Source: JAJFUG01 sp964473155 (GTDB taxonomy: Bacteria > Gemmatimonadota > Glassbacteria > GWA2-58-10). Taken from it: DNA of 7,443 bases. Shown here one piece after another: positions 1-5,739 of the stretch. Location: NCBI GenBank assembly GCA_964473155.1, contig CAYYNT010000115.1:1-7443 (forward strand), in the 5' to 3' direction. A model generated the notes under the pieces. That model had not been told where the DNA came from, did not search any database, and saw only the letters and a program-made list of their open reading frames with translations. A program made the position numbers and the translations under genes. Numbering within the stretch: position 1 is the first letter of the stretch; every line of letters begins with the position of its first letter.

Positions 1-1
1 A

Positions 2-310
2 CTATTTCCAGCAACATGTATCTGTCTGTTCTTGACTTTCAAGACAGTCGCTACTTTTTAAAACCACAATCCCGTGAAAATGGTCGGGCATTATGACATA
101 TTCATCCAGTTCAACATTCGTTCTCAGTGCCGCTGTCCTAAGCCATTCTTCTTTAACTATTTCGCCACGGATATTAATCGTCATTACACCATCTGAAGAT
201 ATATCCCCGAAAAGGCGCTCTTTCGACCGGGTGCATATCGTGACAAGGTATGCGCCCGGATTCGTATAATCATATCCATTCAAACGAATAATTTTCCGTT
301 GCCGAATCAT
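2..310 (-). CDS. REP-associated tyrosine transposase (RAYT / Y1 HUH family), C-terminally truncated
   Basis: The 102-residue product matches the N-terminal half of IS200-like RAYT proteins. Recognisable blocks are the family opening 'IRLNGYDYTNPGAYLVTICT' (residues 8-27), 'EEWLRTA' (54-60), 'NVELDEYVIMPDHFHGIVVL' (65-84) and the HUH metal-binding motif His77-Phe-His79. Family members are single-strand endonucleases that act on REP palindromes. They normally run well past this point and carry the nucleophilic tyrosine in a later helix. Here the conserved sequence stops near residue 84, is followed by about 18 unrelated residues, and ends at a stop codon at 2-4. No catalytic tyrosine region is visible, so the gene is probably a decayed copy; sequence beyond the window edge could show a frameshifted remainder. 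The ATG at 310 has only a weak GTGAG-like ribosome site. Base composition is more AT-rich than the neighbouring esterase gene, consistent with a mobile origin. The family call is firm; loss of function is inferred. Confidence 0.8.
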   Translation of the reverse strand: MIRQRKIIRLNGYDYTNPGAYLVTICTRSKERLFGDISSDGVMTINIRGEIVKEEWLRTAALRTNVELDEYVIMPDHFHGIVVLKSSDCLESQEQTDTCCWK

Positions 311-338
311 ATCTCACTTATCACTCTGATTGCTTCCC

Positions 339-354
339 GCACGGTGCACCGTGC
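339..354. repeat. 16-bp perfect palindrome upstream of the RAYT, possible REP-like element
   Basis: GCACGGTGCACCGTGC reads the same on both strands. It lies 28 bp upstream of the RAYT start and 26 bp beyond the stop of the SGNH gene. RAYT genes are typically flanked by REP palindromes that their product recognises, which makes a REP-like role plausible. Neither strand has a following T-run, so it does not look like an intrinsic terminator. Only one copy occurs in this window. Confidence 0.5.
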
Positions 355-380
355 CCCTGTGATAAAAACTACTCTCTCCT

Positions 381-1478
381 TCACTCCCACGGTTTGAGCA
401 GCACCTCGATCGCCGGGCGGAAATGACAGGCCATGCGCATGAACCCCAGGTCGTTCGGGTGCACCCCGTCCACCGTGGATTCCCCGTCATCCCCAAGCAT
501 GCCCTCGCCGCGCAGAAGGTAAACCGCGCGGTCCCCGCCTTTCACCAGCTCGTTGAACGCCCGGCCCAGGGAATCATTGGCCGCGGACTGATGGGAACGC
601 GGGTCCTCGACCAGCAGGATCGGCGTATTCGGGCGTTTCTTACGCAGTATCTTCACGAACGGCACGGTCAGTTTGCCGACCTCATCTCCCACGTTGGGGA
701 TACAGTCTATCACATACACGGCCGGGTCCAGCTCGGCCATCAGCTCGGCCACCTCCGGCTCCAGCCTGCCGTTGCCCGAGAATCCCAGGTTAATCACCTG
801 ACGGTTGAGCATGCGTCCCAGTATCTGCACGTGCGCCATGCCGGGACGCGAGGCGCAGCCGCCCTGGGTGATCGAGGTGCCGTAAATCACCACCGGCTTG
901 CCCGGAGGGGGCGGCAGGCTGTACAGCGCGGCCCCGGACGGCAAGCCTATTTCGAGCTTTGTCACCTGGTGGTAGAGCGGCAGGTTCAGGATACAGTCGC
1001 GCATCTCGTGATTCCTGTTGTACTTTCCGATACGCCGCACCGTGCGGCCTGTGTCCGGACGGGCGGTCCAATCATACACCCAGCGTCCCTCCCGCCACAC
1101 GTACAGATCAAGGCCGCTCACCCCTGTCGGCGCGAAATGCGGCATCCCCTCTCCTCCGTCCCAGGAGACCAGGATACTGTCGGCATCCGTGCGGAACCGC
1201 ACCAGAAGGCCCGCGCTGTGGCGGGACAGGTCCCAGACATCCTGGCGCACCTTGCCCCTTGCCCGCGCCGGAAAACGGTCGTAGAAGCTTTCCGTGTCGG
1301 TCCAGCCCTTACCCTCCACTCCTATCACCGAGGCCTCGTACCACAGCGTCCCGGTATTGTCACGGCGGGCTTTGGACGGGTCAACCTTCCCGGCTTCCTG
1401 GCCATTGGCCGCCACGCCGGTCAGGAGTATCGCCGCGGCGATCCAGGCCCAGGCGATTCTTCCGCTGAAAATACGCAT
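381..1478 (-). CDS. Exported SGNH/GDSL-type hydrolase with N-terminal GxDLY domain
   Basis: The 365-residue protein is a predicted exported esterase or deacylase. It opens with a Sec signal peptide (Met-Arg, then a hydrophobic stretch to about residue 25, ending GVAANGQ). An N-terminal beta-sandwich region follows, containing 'SGLDLY' (121-126), the signature of the GxDLY domain. The C-terminal half is an SGNH hydrolase of the Lipase_GDSL_3 type: block I is 'GTSIT' with nucleophile Ser202, block II has Gly235 in 'GFSGNG', block III has Asn262 in 'CIPNV', and block V 'DGVHPND' supplies Asp337 and His340. All four SGNH residues are therefore present. The usual GDS of block I is GTS, which is common in this subfamily. 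The frame opens further upstream at 1559, but that start would overlap the preceding gene. The ATG at 1478 has GGGAGAG 4 nt ahead and begins the signal peptide. It is the second gene of a probable operon with the exported nitrilase-family gene. The substrate is unknown; acylated glycans are a reasonable guess. Confidence 0.9.
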   Translation of the reverse strand: MRIFSGRIAWAWIAAAILLTGVAANGQEAGKVDPSKARRDNTGTLWYEASVIGVEGKGWTDTESFYDRFPARARGKVRQDVWDLSRHSAGLLVRFRTDADSILVSWDGGEGMPHFAPTGVSGLDLYVWREGRWVYDWTARPDTGRTVRRIGKYNRNHEMRDCILNLPLYHQVTKLEIGLPSGAALYSLPPPPGKPVVIYGTSITQGGCASRPGMAHVQILGRMLNRQVINLGFSGNGRLEPEVAELMAELDPAVYVIDCIPNVGDEVGKLTVPFVKILRKKRPNTPILLVEDPRSHQSAANDSLGRAFNELVKGGDRAVYLLRGEGMLGDDGESTVDGVHPNDLGFMRMACHFRPAIEVLLKPWE

Positions 1479-1482
1479 CTTT

Positions 1483-1489
1483 CTCTCCC
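1483..1489 (-). promoter_or_regulatory. Ribosome binding site deciding the SGNH hydrolase start
   Basis: On the minus strand GGGAGAG sits 4 nt before the ATG at 1478. It favours this start over the in-frame ATG at 1559, which lies inside the upstream gene and would add 27 residues in front of the signal peptide. Confidence 0.7.
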
Positions 1490-1536
1490 GAGGTTCTCGA
1501 TGAAAAGCCATGACCGCAATACTCAAACGGACCGGT

Positions 1537-2619
1537 TCACTTGCCGTAATCCACCTCACGCATGGCCTTGACCTGCATCTCTGTCTTGCCCACGCCGTTG
1601 GTCATCCGGATGTCGCCGTAGCGCTGAAGGACCGCCGGGTGTAACTCGGTCAGGTATTTGAACAATGCCGGATTGCGCGACAGTAAAACCATTGCCTTTT
1701 CGTTGTCCGTTCCGTTGATCGTGTTCCACCACTTGCTGTTCGACAGAGGCTCTTTCGAGAAATCTATCTCGGCCATGATCACCGTGTTCTTCTTGCCCAC
1801 GGCCTCGGCCACCACCTTGCCGTTGAAATCGATAATGCCGTTGCCATCCGATCCGGTGATCACCGGGGCCAGGTAGATGAAATTGTCCCGCGCCCGGGTG
1901 ACATAGCGAGCCGCGGTGGCCAGGCTCTTACCCATCTCGTTCTCGTGGCCCATGGTCGGGTGGAACAATATATCAACGCCCTGCAATGCATAAATTGTGG
2001 TTATCTCGGGGAAGATTATTTCCCAGCAGGTGGCCACCGCTATGCGGCCGAAATCGGTGTCAAAGGTCTGATAACTGTCGCCCGGCGTCACCCCCCAGGT
2101 CTCCATGATCGGCAGGTGGGTCTTGCGGTGCTTGCCGATTATCTCACCCTGACGGTTAAATATCACAGTGCAGTTATAGATTTTTTCTGCTTCTTTTTCA
2201 TAGATCGGGGCGAGGATATACATTTCATGTTTCTTCGCTATGGCGGCGATGCGCTCGGTCAGGGGACCGGGAACCGGTTCGGCCAGCGCGTTGAATATTA
2301 ATTCACCGCTGACGGGGTCTCTGGTCTCCATGTACAAGCCGTAGGCCCCGATGCCCTGCATGTCCTCGGGTCCGCAGACAATGTCCGCGCCCATTTCGCC
2401 AGCCTGTTCGAACAGGGCCAGCTCGCGGTCAAGGTGAGCCTGACTTTTAGGTCTGACTTTGTTGTAATCGAAATTCTTCAGGAATGCGTCCTCCCGGTCG
2501 GCGCCCTCCACCTGTATCACGGCGACCTTGGCCTTGCCCCGCGCCGGCAGGCTGGAAGCGGCGTCGAGCTGCACGGCTGCGGCCATCAGTATTAATCCAA
2601 GAATCTGAACCATGCGCAT
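1537..2619 (-). CDS. Exported carbon-nitrogen hydrolase (nitrilase superfamily amidase)
   Basis: The product belongs to the nitrilase/amidase fold, which hydrolyses non-peptide C-N bonds (amides, carbamoyl groups, rarely nitriles) through a Glu-Lys-Cys triad. Numbering from the ATG at 2634, the triad residues are Glu90 in 'IVCGPED', Lys171 in 'GKHRKTHLP' and Cys203 in 'VATCWEIIFPE'; subtract 5 for the start chosen here. The fold continues with 'GVDILFHPTMGHENE' and 'ARARDNFIYLAPVITGSDG'-type segments ending in 'GIIDFNGKVVAEA', then about 75 C-terminal residues that I do not recognise. The N-terminus, 'MRMVQILGLILMAAAVQLDAA', is a signal peptide, which is unusual because most nitrilase homologues are cytoplasmic. 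I chose the ATG at 2619 because AGGCGG lies 4 nt upstream; the ATGs at 2634 (no ribosome site) and 2613 remain possible. It is the first gene of a two-gene unit, 58 bp ahead of the SGNH hydrolase. Family and triad are secure; substrate and exact start are not. Confidence 0.88.
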   Translation of the reverse strand: MRMVQILGLILMAAAVQLDAASSLPARGKAKVAVIQVEGADREDAFLKNFDYNKVRPKSQAHLDRELALFEQAGEMGADIVCGPEDMQGIGAYGLYMETRDPVSGELIFNALAEPVPGPLTERIAAIAKKHEMYILAPIYEKEAEKIYNCTVIFNRQGEIIGKHRKTHLPIMETWGVTPGDSYQTFDTDFGRIAVATCWEIIFPEITTIYALQGVDILFHPTMGHENEMGKSLATAARYVTRARDNFIYLAPVITGSDGNGIIDFNGKVVAEAVGKKNTVIMAEIDFSKEPLSNSKWWNTINGTDNEKAMVLLSRNPALFKYLTELHPAVLQRYGDIRMTNGVGKTEMQVKAMREVDYGK

Positions 2620-2623
2620 AAAT

Positions 2624-2629
2624 CCGCCT
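2624..2629 (-). promoter_or_regulatory. Ribosome binding site favouring the internal start of the C-N hydrolase
   Basis: AGGCGG on the minus strand is 4 nt from the ATG at 2619 and 10 nt from the one at 2613. It lies inside the frame opened by the ATG at 2634, which itself has no close Shine-Dalgarno sequence. Confidence 0.5.
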
Positions 2630-2679
2630 TTCATACCAATAACAGTGGTCTGTTCTCCATTACTCCGGAGCGGAAATTT

Positions 2680-2779
2680 TATCGGGTAATAAATTGCTGT
2701 AGCACTCAGAGTAGTTTAAACACCAGGCGGCAGAAAGGCAACCCTTCCAGCAGTGTACTTTCGATGTATCGGGTAATAA
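2680..2779. repeat. 13-bp direct repeat pair in the divergent promoter region
   Basis: TATCGGGTAATAA occurs at 2680-2692 and again, identically, at 2767-2779, start to start 87 bp apart. Both copies are in the non-coding gap between divergent genes, where paired operator sites would be expected. The first overlaps a possible -10 hexamer of the minus-strand operon. No transcription factor family is suggested by the sequence. Confidence 0.5.
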
Positions 2780-2855
2780 CTCCTTTCTGCTTAAATAGCG
2801 TTAGACTTGTTATAGTAAGAATAATAAACCAATTAGTGCGCGGACAGATACAAAT

Positions 2856-2897
2856 ACCTTTCCCGGCGGAAGGTTTTAGATTATTTTATTTTTTATA
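2856..2897 (+). terminator. Terminator-like hairpin in the leader region of the dehydrogenase gene
   Basis: ACCTT-T-CC and GGAAGGT form a 7-bp stem with one bulged T and a CGGC loop (2856-2874). It is followed by a strongly T-rich stretch on the plus strand, with TTTT at once and further T-runs to about 2894. It is not at the end of any plus-strand gene I can see, so it may end a short transcript, attenuate a long leader, or be fortuitous. Confidence 0.3.
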
Positions 2898-2921
2898 CTT
2901 AAAGGTTCTATTTTAGCAAGA

Positions 2922-2927
2922 TATAAG
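2922..2927 (+). promoter_or_regulatory. Possible -10 hexamer for the dehydrogenase gene
   Basis: TATAAG matches the sigma-70 -10 consensus at five of six positions and would start a leader of about 35 nt. The region 17 bp upstream (TTAAAG) is a poor -35, so the promoter is tentative. Confidence 0.3.
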
Positions 2928-2968
2928 CACGGACCAAGGCTCAAGCTCACCCTGAGAGGACCTCAAGA

Positions 2969-3976
2969 ATGAAACCGAAAGTGGTGCTCCCCATTTTGAA
3001 AAAATTCCAGGCGCATCTTCTGCCGGACTGGATCATAGAGGATCTCTCCGGGCATATGGACCTGAAGCTGGTTTGGGATCCGGACACGCTGCCCGCCGAA
3101 GAATACGATAACCTGCTGAATGATTGTGATGCCCTGATCAGCACGTGGGAAATACCGGCACTCAACCCGAGGGCGCTTGCCAAAGCCTCCGGATTGAAAA
3201 TTATAGCCCATGCCGGCGGCCAGGTGCGCTTCTTCCTGCCGGAATCCATTTTTGACCTTCGGCCCGACATGCTCATCTGCAACGCATCGAATGTGATGGC
3301 CCGCCCGGTGGCGGAACACACCCTGCTGATGTCAATCGCCCTCCTGCGAAATCTCTGTTTCATATCACGCTGGGCGGCGGAGCATGACCAGTGGGAAAAC
3401 TATCCGCCGGAGAAAAATGTCAGCCTGCTGAACAAAAAAGTCGGAGTGGTGGGCCTGGGACAGATCGCGAATGAGTTTATCGAACTGGCGCGGCCTTTCA
3501 AGGTGGAGTTCCAGGTGTTCAGCCGTCATCTCGGAGATTTCGACGCCGAGGCGCGCGGCCTGAAAAAAAGGTCACTCGAACAGATTTTCTCCGACTGCGA
3601 TGTGATAACGATCAGTGCGGCCAACACTCCGGAAAACCGTCATATGATCAACCACGACCTTCTGCGTATGATTAAACCCGGCGCCGTGCTGGTGAACAAT
3701 GCCCGCGGAGCGTTGATAGACGAGAAGGCGCTGATCGAGGAACTTAAAACCGGACGTTTCTGCGCGGCCCTGGATGTAACCGATCCCGAACCGCCGGCCA
3801 TGGACAGCCCCCTGCGAAGCCTGCCCAATGTATTTCTGACACCGCACTCCGCCGGTCCGACACCGGACCAGTGGCCCTGGATGGTCAAGGAAGCGGCTGA
3901 CATAATACGGGCATATTTCCGCAACCTGCCGGTCTGGAACATAATCGACCGGAAACGTTACCGCTACATGGCCTGA
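2969..3976 (+). CDS. D-isomer-specific 2-hydroxyacid dehydrogenase family protein
   Basis: The 335-residue cytoplasmic enzyme is predicted to interconvert a 2-keto acid and a D-2-hydroxy acid with a nicotinamide cofactor. Its catalytic domain is split around a Rossmann domain, as is usual for the family. The cofactor loop is 'VGVVGLGQIA' (158-167). The catalytic Arg246 is in 'NNARGALIDE', Glu274 in 'DVTDPEPP' and His293 in 'TPHSAG'. Length and motif spacing are normal. The segments 'IIAHAGGQVR' (78-87) and 'DVTDPEP' resemble the poorly characterised subgroup I recall as 2-Hacid_dh_8, rather than phosphoglycerate or lactate dehydrogenases. Two details stand out: the third glycine of GxGxxG is Ala167, and the second Rossmann strand ends 'VFSRH' (183-187) where NAD-dependent members usually have an Asp, which hints at NADP(H). 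GAGAGGA lies 8 nt before the ATG. The gene stands alone, divergent from the hydrolase operon and closed by its own terminator. The physiological substrate cannot be told. Confidence 0.9.
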   Translation: MKPKVVLPILKKFQAHLLPDWIIEDLSGHMDLKLVWDPDTLPAEEYDNLLNDCDALISTWEIPALNPRALAKASGLKIIAHAGGQVRFFLPESIFDLRPDMLICNASNVMARPVAEHTLLMSIALLRNLCFISRWAAEHDQWENYPPEKNVSLLNKKVGVVGLGQIANEFIELARPFKVEFQVFSRHLGDFDAEARGLKKRSLEQIFSDCDVITISAANTPENRHMINHDLLRMIKPGAVLVNNARGALIDEKALIEELKTGRFCAALDVTDPEPPAMDSPLRSLPNVFLTPHSAGPTPDQWPWMVKEAADIIRAYFRNLPVWNIIDRKRYRYMA

Positions 3977-4017
3977 GCCGCTGACGGAAACAGCCGTGGC
4001 GGCTCAACCGCTTTTTT
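3974..4017 (+). terminator. Rho-independent terminator of the dehydrogenase gene
   Basis: TGAGCCGC (3974-3981, including the stop codon) pairs perfectly with GCGGCTCA (3999-4006). An inner ACGG/CCGT pairing (3984-3987 with 3994-3997) extends the hairpin. Six Ts follow at 4012-4017 after a 5-nt gap, slightly further away than ideal. Confidence 0.65.
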
Positions 4018-4069
4018 AGTCCCGTCCATATAATTTTTTATGTGGCAATACAATTGGATTATTTTTTTC

Positions 4070-4075
4070 TTGACA
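4070..4075 (+). promoter_or_regulatory. Consensus -35 element upstream of the HU gene
   Basis: A perfect TTGACA sits in an AT-rich stretch 118 bp before the HU ATG. No good -10 lies at 16-18 bp. The nearest candidate, TATAAC at 4099-4104, is 23 bp away, so the promoter assignment is partial. Confidence 0.4.
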
Positions 4076-4148
4076 AATCAGCCAAAAACTTCGACTCTTA
4101 TAACTCATAACTTTCGCTATTCTATGGTTCGAATCTCAATACATTACA

Positions 4149-4170
4149 ATTGCTTCCAAGTGGAAGCAAT
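4149..4170 (+). promoter_or_regulatory. Palindrome with 10-bp arms in the HU leader, possible operator
   Basis: Arms ATTGCTTCCA (4149-4158) and TGGAAGCAAT (4161-4170) are perfect reverse complements separated by only AG. The palindrome ends 8 nt before the AAGGAG ribosome site of HU. A 2-nt spacer cannot close as a normal RNA loop without opening inner pairs, so a binding site for a dimeric regulator is more natural than a terminator. A leader RNA hairpin with a slightly larger loop is still possible. Confidence 0.5.
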
Positions 4171-4193
4171 CAACGGGTAAGGAGTTTAATAAT

Positions 4194-4466
4194 ATGACCA
4201 AGGCCGATATCATTCAGAACATCGCCGACAAAAATGGCTTCACCGCCAAAGATGTAAAAATCGTGGTGGAGGAATTCATCGATGAGGTAAAGAACTGCCT
4301 CGTTAATGACCAGCACCTTGAAATCCGCGGTTTCGGCACGTTCAAGGTCAAAGCTCACAAGGCCAGGAAAGCGCGCAATCCTAAAACAAACCAGGAAGTG
4401 CTTGTGCCATCGCGCAAAAAGGCGTTTTTCAAAGTTTCACGCGAACTTAACGCCATGCTTAAATAA
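4194..4466 (+). CDS. HU/IHF-family DNA-binding nucleoid protein
   Basis: This is a 90-residue histone-like protein of standard length that binds and bends DNA as a dimer in the nucleoid. The N-terminal helices (residues 2-40, 'TKADIIQNIADKNGFTAKD') form the dimer body. 'IRGFGTFKV' (44-52) is the family signature leading into the beta arm. 'ARKARNPKT' (57-65) holds the DNA-intercalating Pro63 at the arm tip, and 'FFKVSRELNAMLK' is the C-terminal helix. AAGGAG lies 9 nt before the ATG, an excellent ribosome site. The gene has a long AT-rich leader with a palindrome and a strong terminator, so it is probably monocistronic. HU and IHF subunits cannot be separated reliably from sequence this short; an HU-type homodimer is the default reading. 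Confidence 0.95.
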   Translation: MTKADIIQNIADKNGFTAKDVKIVVEEFIDEVKNCLVNDQHLEIRGFGTFKVKAHKARKARNPKTNQEVLVPSRKKAFFKVSRELNAMLK

Positions 4467-4477
4467 TCCGCTCAAAC

Positions 4478-4525
4478 AATAAAAACGCCGGACCACTTTC
4501 TCTCAAGCGGTCCGGCGTTTTTATT
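4478..4525. terminator. Bidirectional intrinsic terminator between HU and the convergent GH18 gene
   Basis: A perfect 17-bp inverted repeat, arms 4478-4494 and 4509-4525, encloses a 14-nt loop. The GC-rich core CGCCGGACC/GGTCCGGCG is flanked by an A-run on the left and a T-run on the right, so the RNA from either strand ends in a U-tract. It lies 11 bp after the HU stop and 14 bp after the GH18 stop on the other strand, and serves both genes. Confidence 0.92.
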
Positions 4526-4539
4526 TCAGTCTGGAAAAC

Positions 4540-5649
4540 CTATTTTCTTTCCATATCCCAGCGCTTTTTCGCAACGGTTTCCAGCAGGAGCTGGCGTCCC
4601 TCGACAATATCGTATCCCAGCGCCCAGATCATGACCCCGCCCAGACCCTGCACCCTGGCAAAATCGCACTTGATCGCGATCGATTCCGGGTTGTCGAAAG
4701 TGATCACGTGTTCGCGGGAGCGCTGGAGCATGTAGGGAACCAGCGAGACCGTGTCCCAGAAATAATCCCACCCGCCCTCGGCCCACATTCGGACAGCGTC
4801 GTTATAACCGATATAGCGCCCGCCATGGCAGGGTGCCCCGATCTGCGCGGCTTTCAGCTCGAAGCCGTAAAACGGAAGGCCAAGGAGCAGCTTTTCCGAC
4901 GGGATCCCGAACTCTCTTATCAGTCGAAAAATATCCGTGTAGCAGGATTCTCCCTGACCGTTATATGTGGGGACCACCGAATAAAGCGGCGAGTTGTGCC
5001 CGGCCTCGCGGCTCCAGAGGCCGTGGAAATCGTAGGTCATGACATTGAACCAGTCGAGCGACTTGTTCAGGCACCGGAGATCGAACACGGAGTCCGAGTC
5101 CAGACGGCCGGTGTTGGCCATCGTGATAAGAAAAGGCTTGCCCCGTTTCACGGCCGCTGCGCGCAGTTCCTCGACCATGGCGGCATGGTCGGAGCGCTCT
5201 TTGGCGTTCTTCGGATACTCCCAGTCGAAATCCACCCCGTCGTACTCATTCTCTTCGCAGAAATCGAGCAGGTTGCGGATAAACAGCGCGCGCAGCGCCG
5301 GGCTTGCGGCCACGGGCGGAAATCCCTCCACCGACTTGCCGCCTCCCCCGCCTCCCAGGGAGACCAGCACTTTCCGTCCGGCCGCGTGCGCGGCCCGATT
5401 CAACTCGGGATACAGAAACTTATCTCCCACGTTCAGGCTGCCATCCGCGTTGAGTGTGACAAATGCATGGCAGATATGGGTCAGCACGCTGAAATCCAGT
5501 TTTTCCGCGGGCAACTTGTCCCGCACTCCAGCCGGGTAATAACCCAGGACCTTGGATTCAGCGGCAGGCAGGACCGACCAGGAACCAAGAAGGCAGACTG
5601 CTGATAATAACATTGCGTTTATCAACCGGTTGACATGTTTCGGCGGCAT
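4540..5649 (-). CDS. Exported glycoside hydrolase family 18 protein (chitinase-like)
   Basis: The 369-residue product is a predicted secreted or periplasmic GH18 enzyme that cleaves beta-1,4 bonds next to N-acetylglucosamine by substrate-assisted catalysis. A signal peptide (hydrophobic stretch LINAMLLSAVCLLGSW, ending near LPAA) precedes a single TIM-barrel domain. Numbering from the upstream ATG at 5697, key motifs are 'VLVSLGGG' (110-117, SxGG), 'YDGVDFDWEYP' (152-162) with the acid Glu160 and assisting Asp158, 'MTYDFHG' (220-226) with Tyr222, 'GLPFYG' (273-278) and 'GGVMIWALGYD' (353-363) with Trp358; subtract 16 for the start used here. All catalytic residues are present. There is no separate chitin-binding domain. 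GGAGGG stands 5 nt before the ATG at 5649, which decides the start. The gene is convergent with HU and divergent from the serine hydrolase. It could be an exochitinase, chitodextrinase or endo-N-acetylglucosaminidase; the sequence alone does not separate these. Confidence 0.92.
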   Translation of the reverse strand: MPPKHVNRLINAMLLSAVCLLGSWSVLPAAESKVLGYYPAGVRDKLPAEKLDFSVLTHICHAFVTLNADGSLNVGDKFLYPELNRAAHAAGRKVLVSLGGGGGGKSVEGFPPVAASPALRALFIRNLLDFCEENEYDGVDFDWEYPKNAKERSDHAAMVEELRAAAVKRGKPFLITMANTGRLDSDSVFDLRCLNKSLDWFNVMTYDFHGLWSREAGHNSPLYSVVPTYNGQGESCYTDIFRLIREFGIPSEKLLLGLPFYGFELKAAQIGAPCHGGRYIGYNDAVRMWAEGGWDYFWDTVSLVPYMLQRSREHVITFDNPESIAIKCDFARVQGLGGVMIWALGYDIVEGRQLLLETVAKKRWDMERK

Positions 5650-5654
5650 AATAT

Positions 5655-5660
5655 CCCTCC
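5655..5660 (-). promoter_or_regulatory. Ribosome binding site deciding the GH18 start
   Basis: GGAGGG on the minus strand lies 5 nt before the ATG at 5649. The in-frame ATG at 5697 would add 16 hydrophilic residues before the signal peptide. Confidence 0.75.
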
Positions 5661-5739
5661 ATCGGTTGGCCCCCGTGGAATCAATTCTCGATTTCATCCG
5701 GTTCGTGGGGTGATTTGAGGTTGAAAACAGGCTGATGTA

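Larger units (their letters stand above)
2620..2968. other. Divergent AT-rich intergenic region between the hydrolase operon and the dehydrogenase gene
   Basis: This 349-bp gap has no convincing gene and must hold promoters for both flanking units. Visible elements are: a 5-bp-arm inverted repeat AACAG-TGGT-CTGTT (2641-2654); an 8-bp palindrome CTCCGGAG (2663-2670); a 13-bp direct repeat (2680-2692 and 2767-2779); a bulged hairpin (2856-2874) followed by T-rich sequence; and a TATAAG (2922-2927) about 42 bp before the dehydrogenase ATG. On the minus strand a TAAAAT-type hexamer overlaps the first direct-repeat copy and could be the -10 of the hydrolase operon. No good -35 accompanies it. Confidence 0.6.

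Noticed and set aside
423..1571. Long open frame (382 codons) on the plus strand, antisense to the SGNH hydrolase
   Set aside because: It is antisense to a gene with a full catalytic signature, is rich in His/Arg/Gln/Pro as expected for a GC-rich mirror frame, and shows no domain.
4126..4135. GGTTCGAATC in the HU leader, resembling a tRNA T-loop or a phage attachment site
   Set aside because: The flanks do not pair as a T-arm, no acceptor or anticodon arm is present, and there is no integrase nearby.
5533..5543. Third occurrence of the CGGGTAATAA core seen in the 2680/2767 repeats
   Set aside because: It lies inside the GH18 gene where it encodes part of 'GYYPAG', a conserved family segment, so protein constraint explains it.
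4708..5604. 298-codon plus-strand frame opposite the GH18 gene
   Set aside because: It is the mirror of a clear GH18 gene with all motifs, and its translation has no recognisable features.
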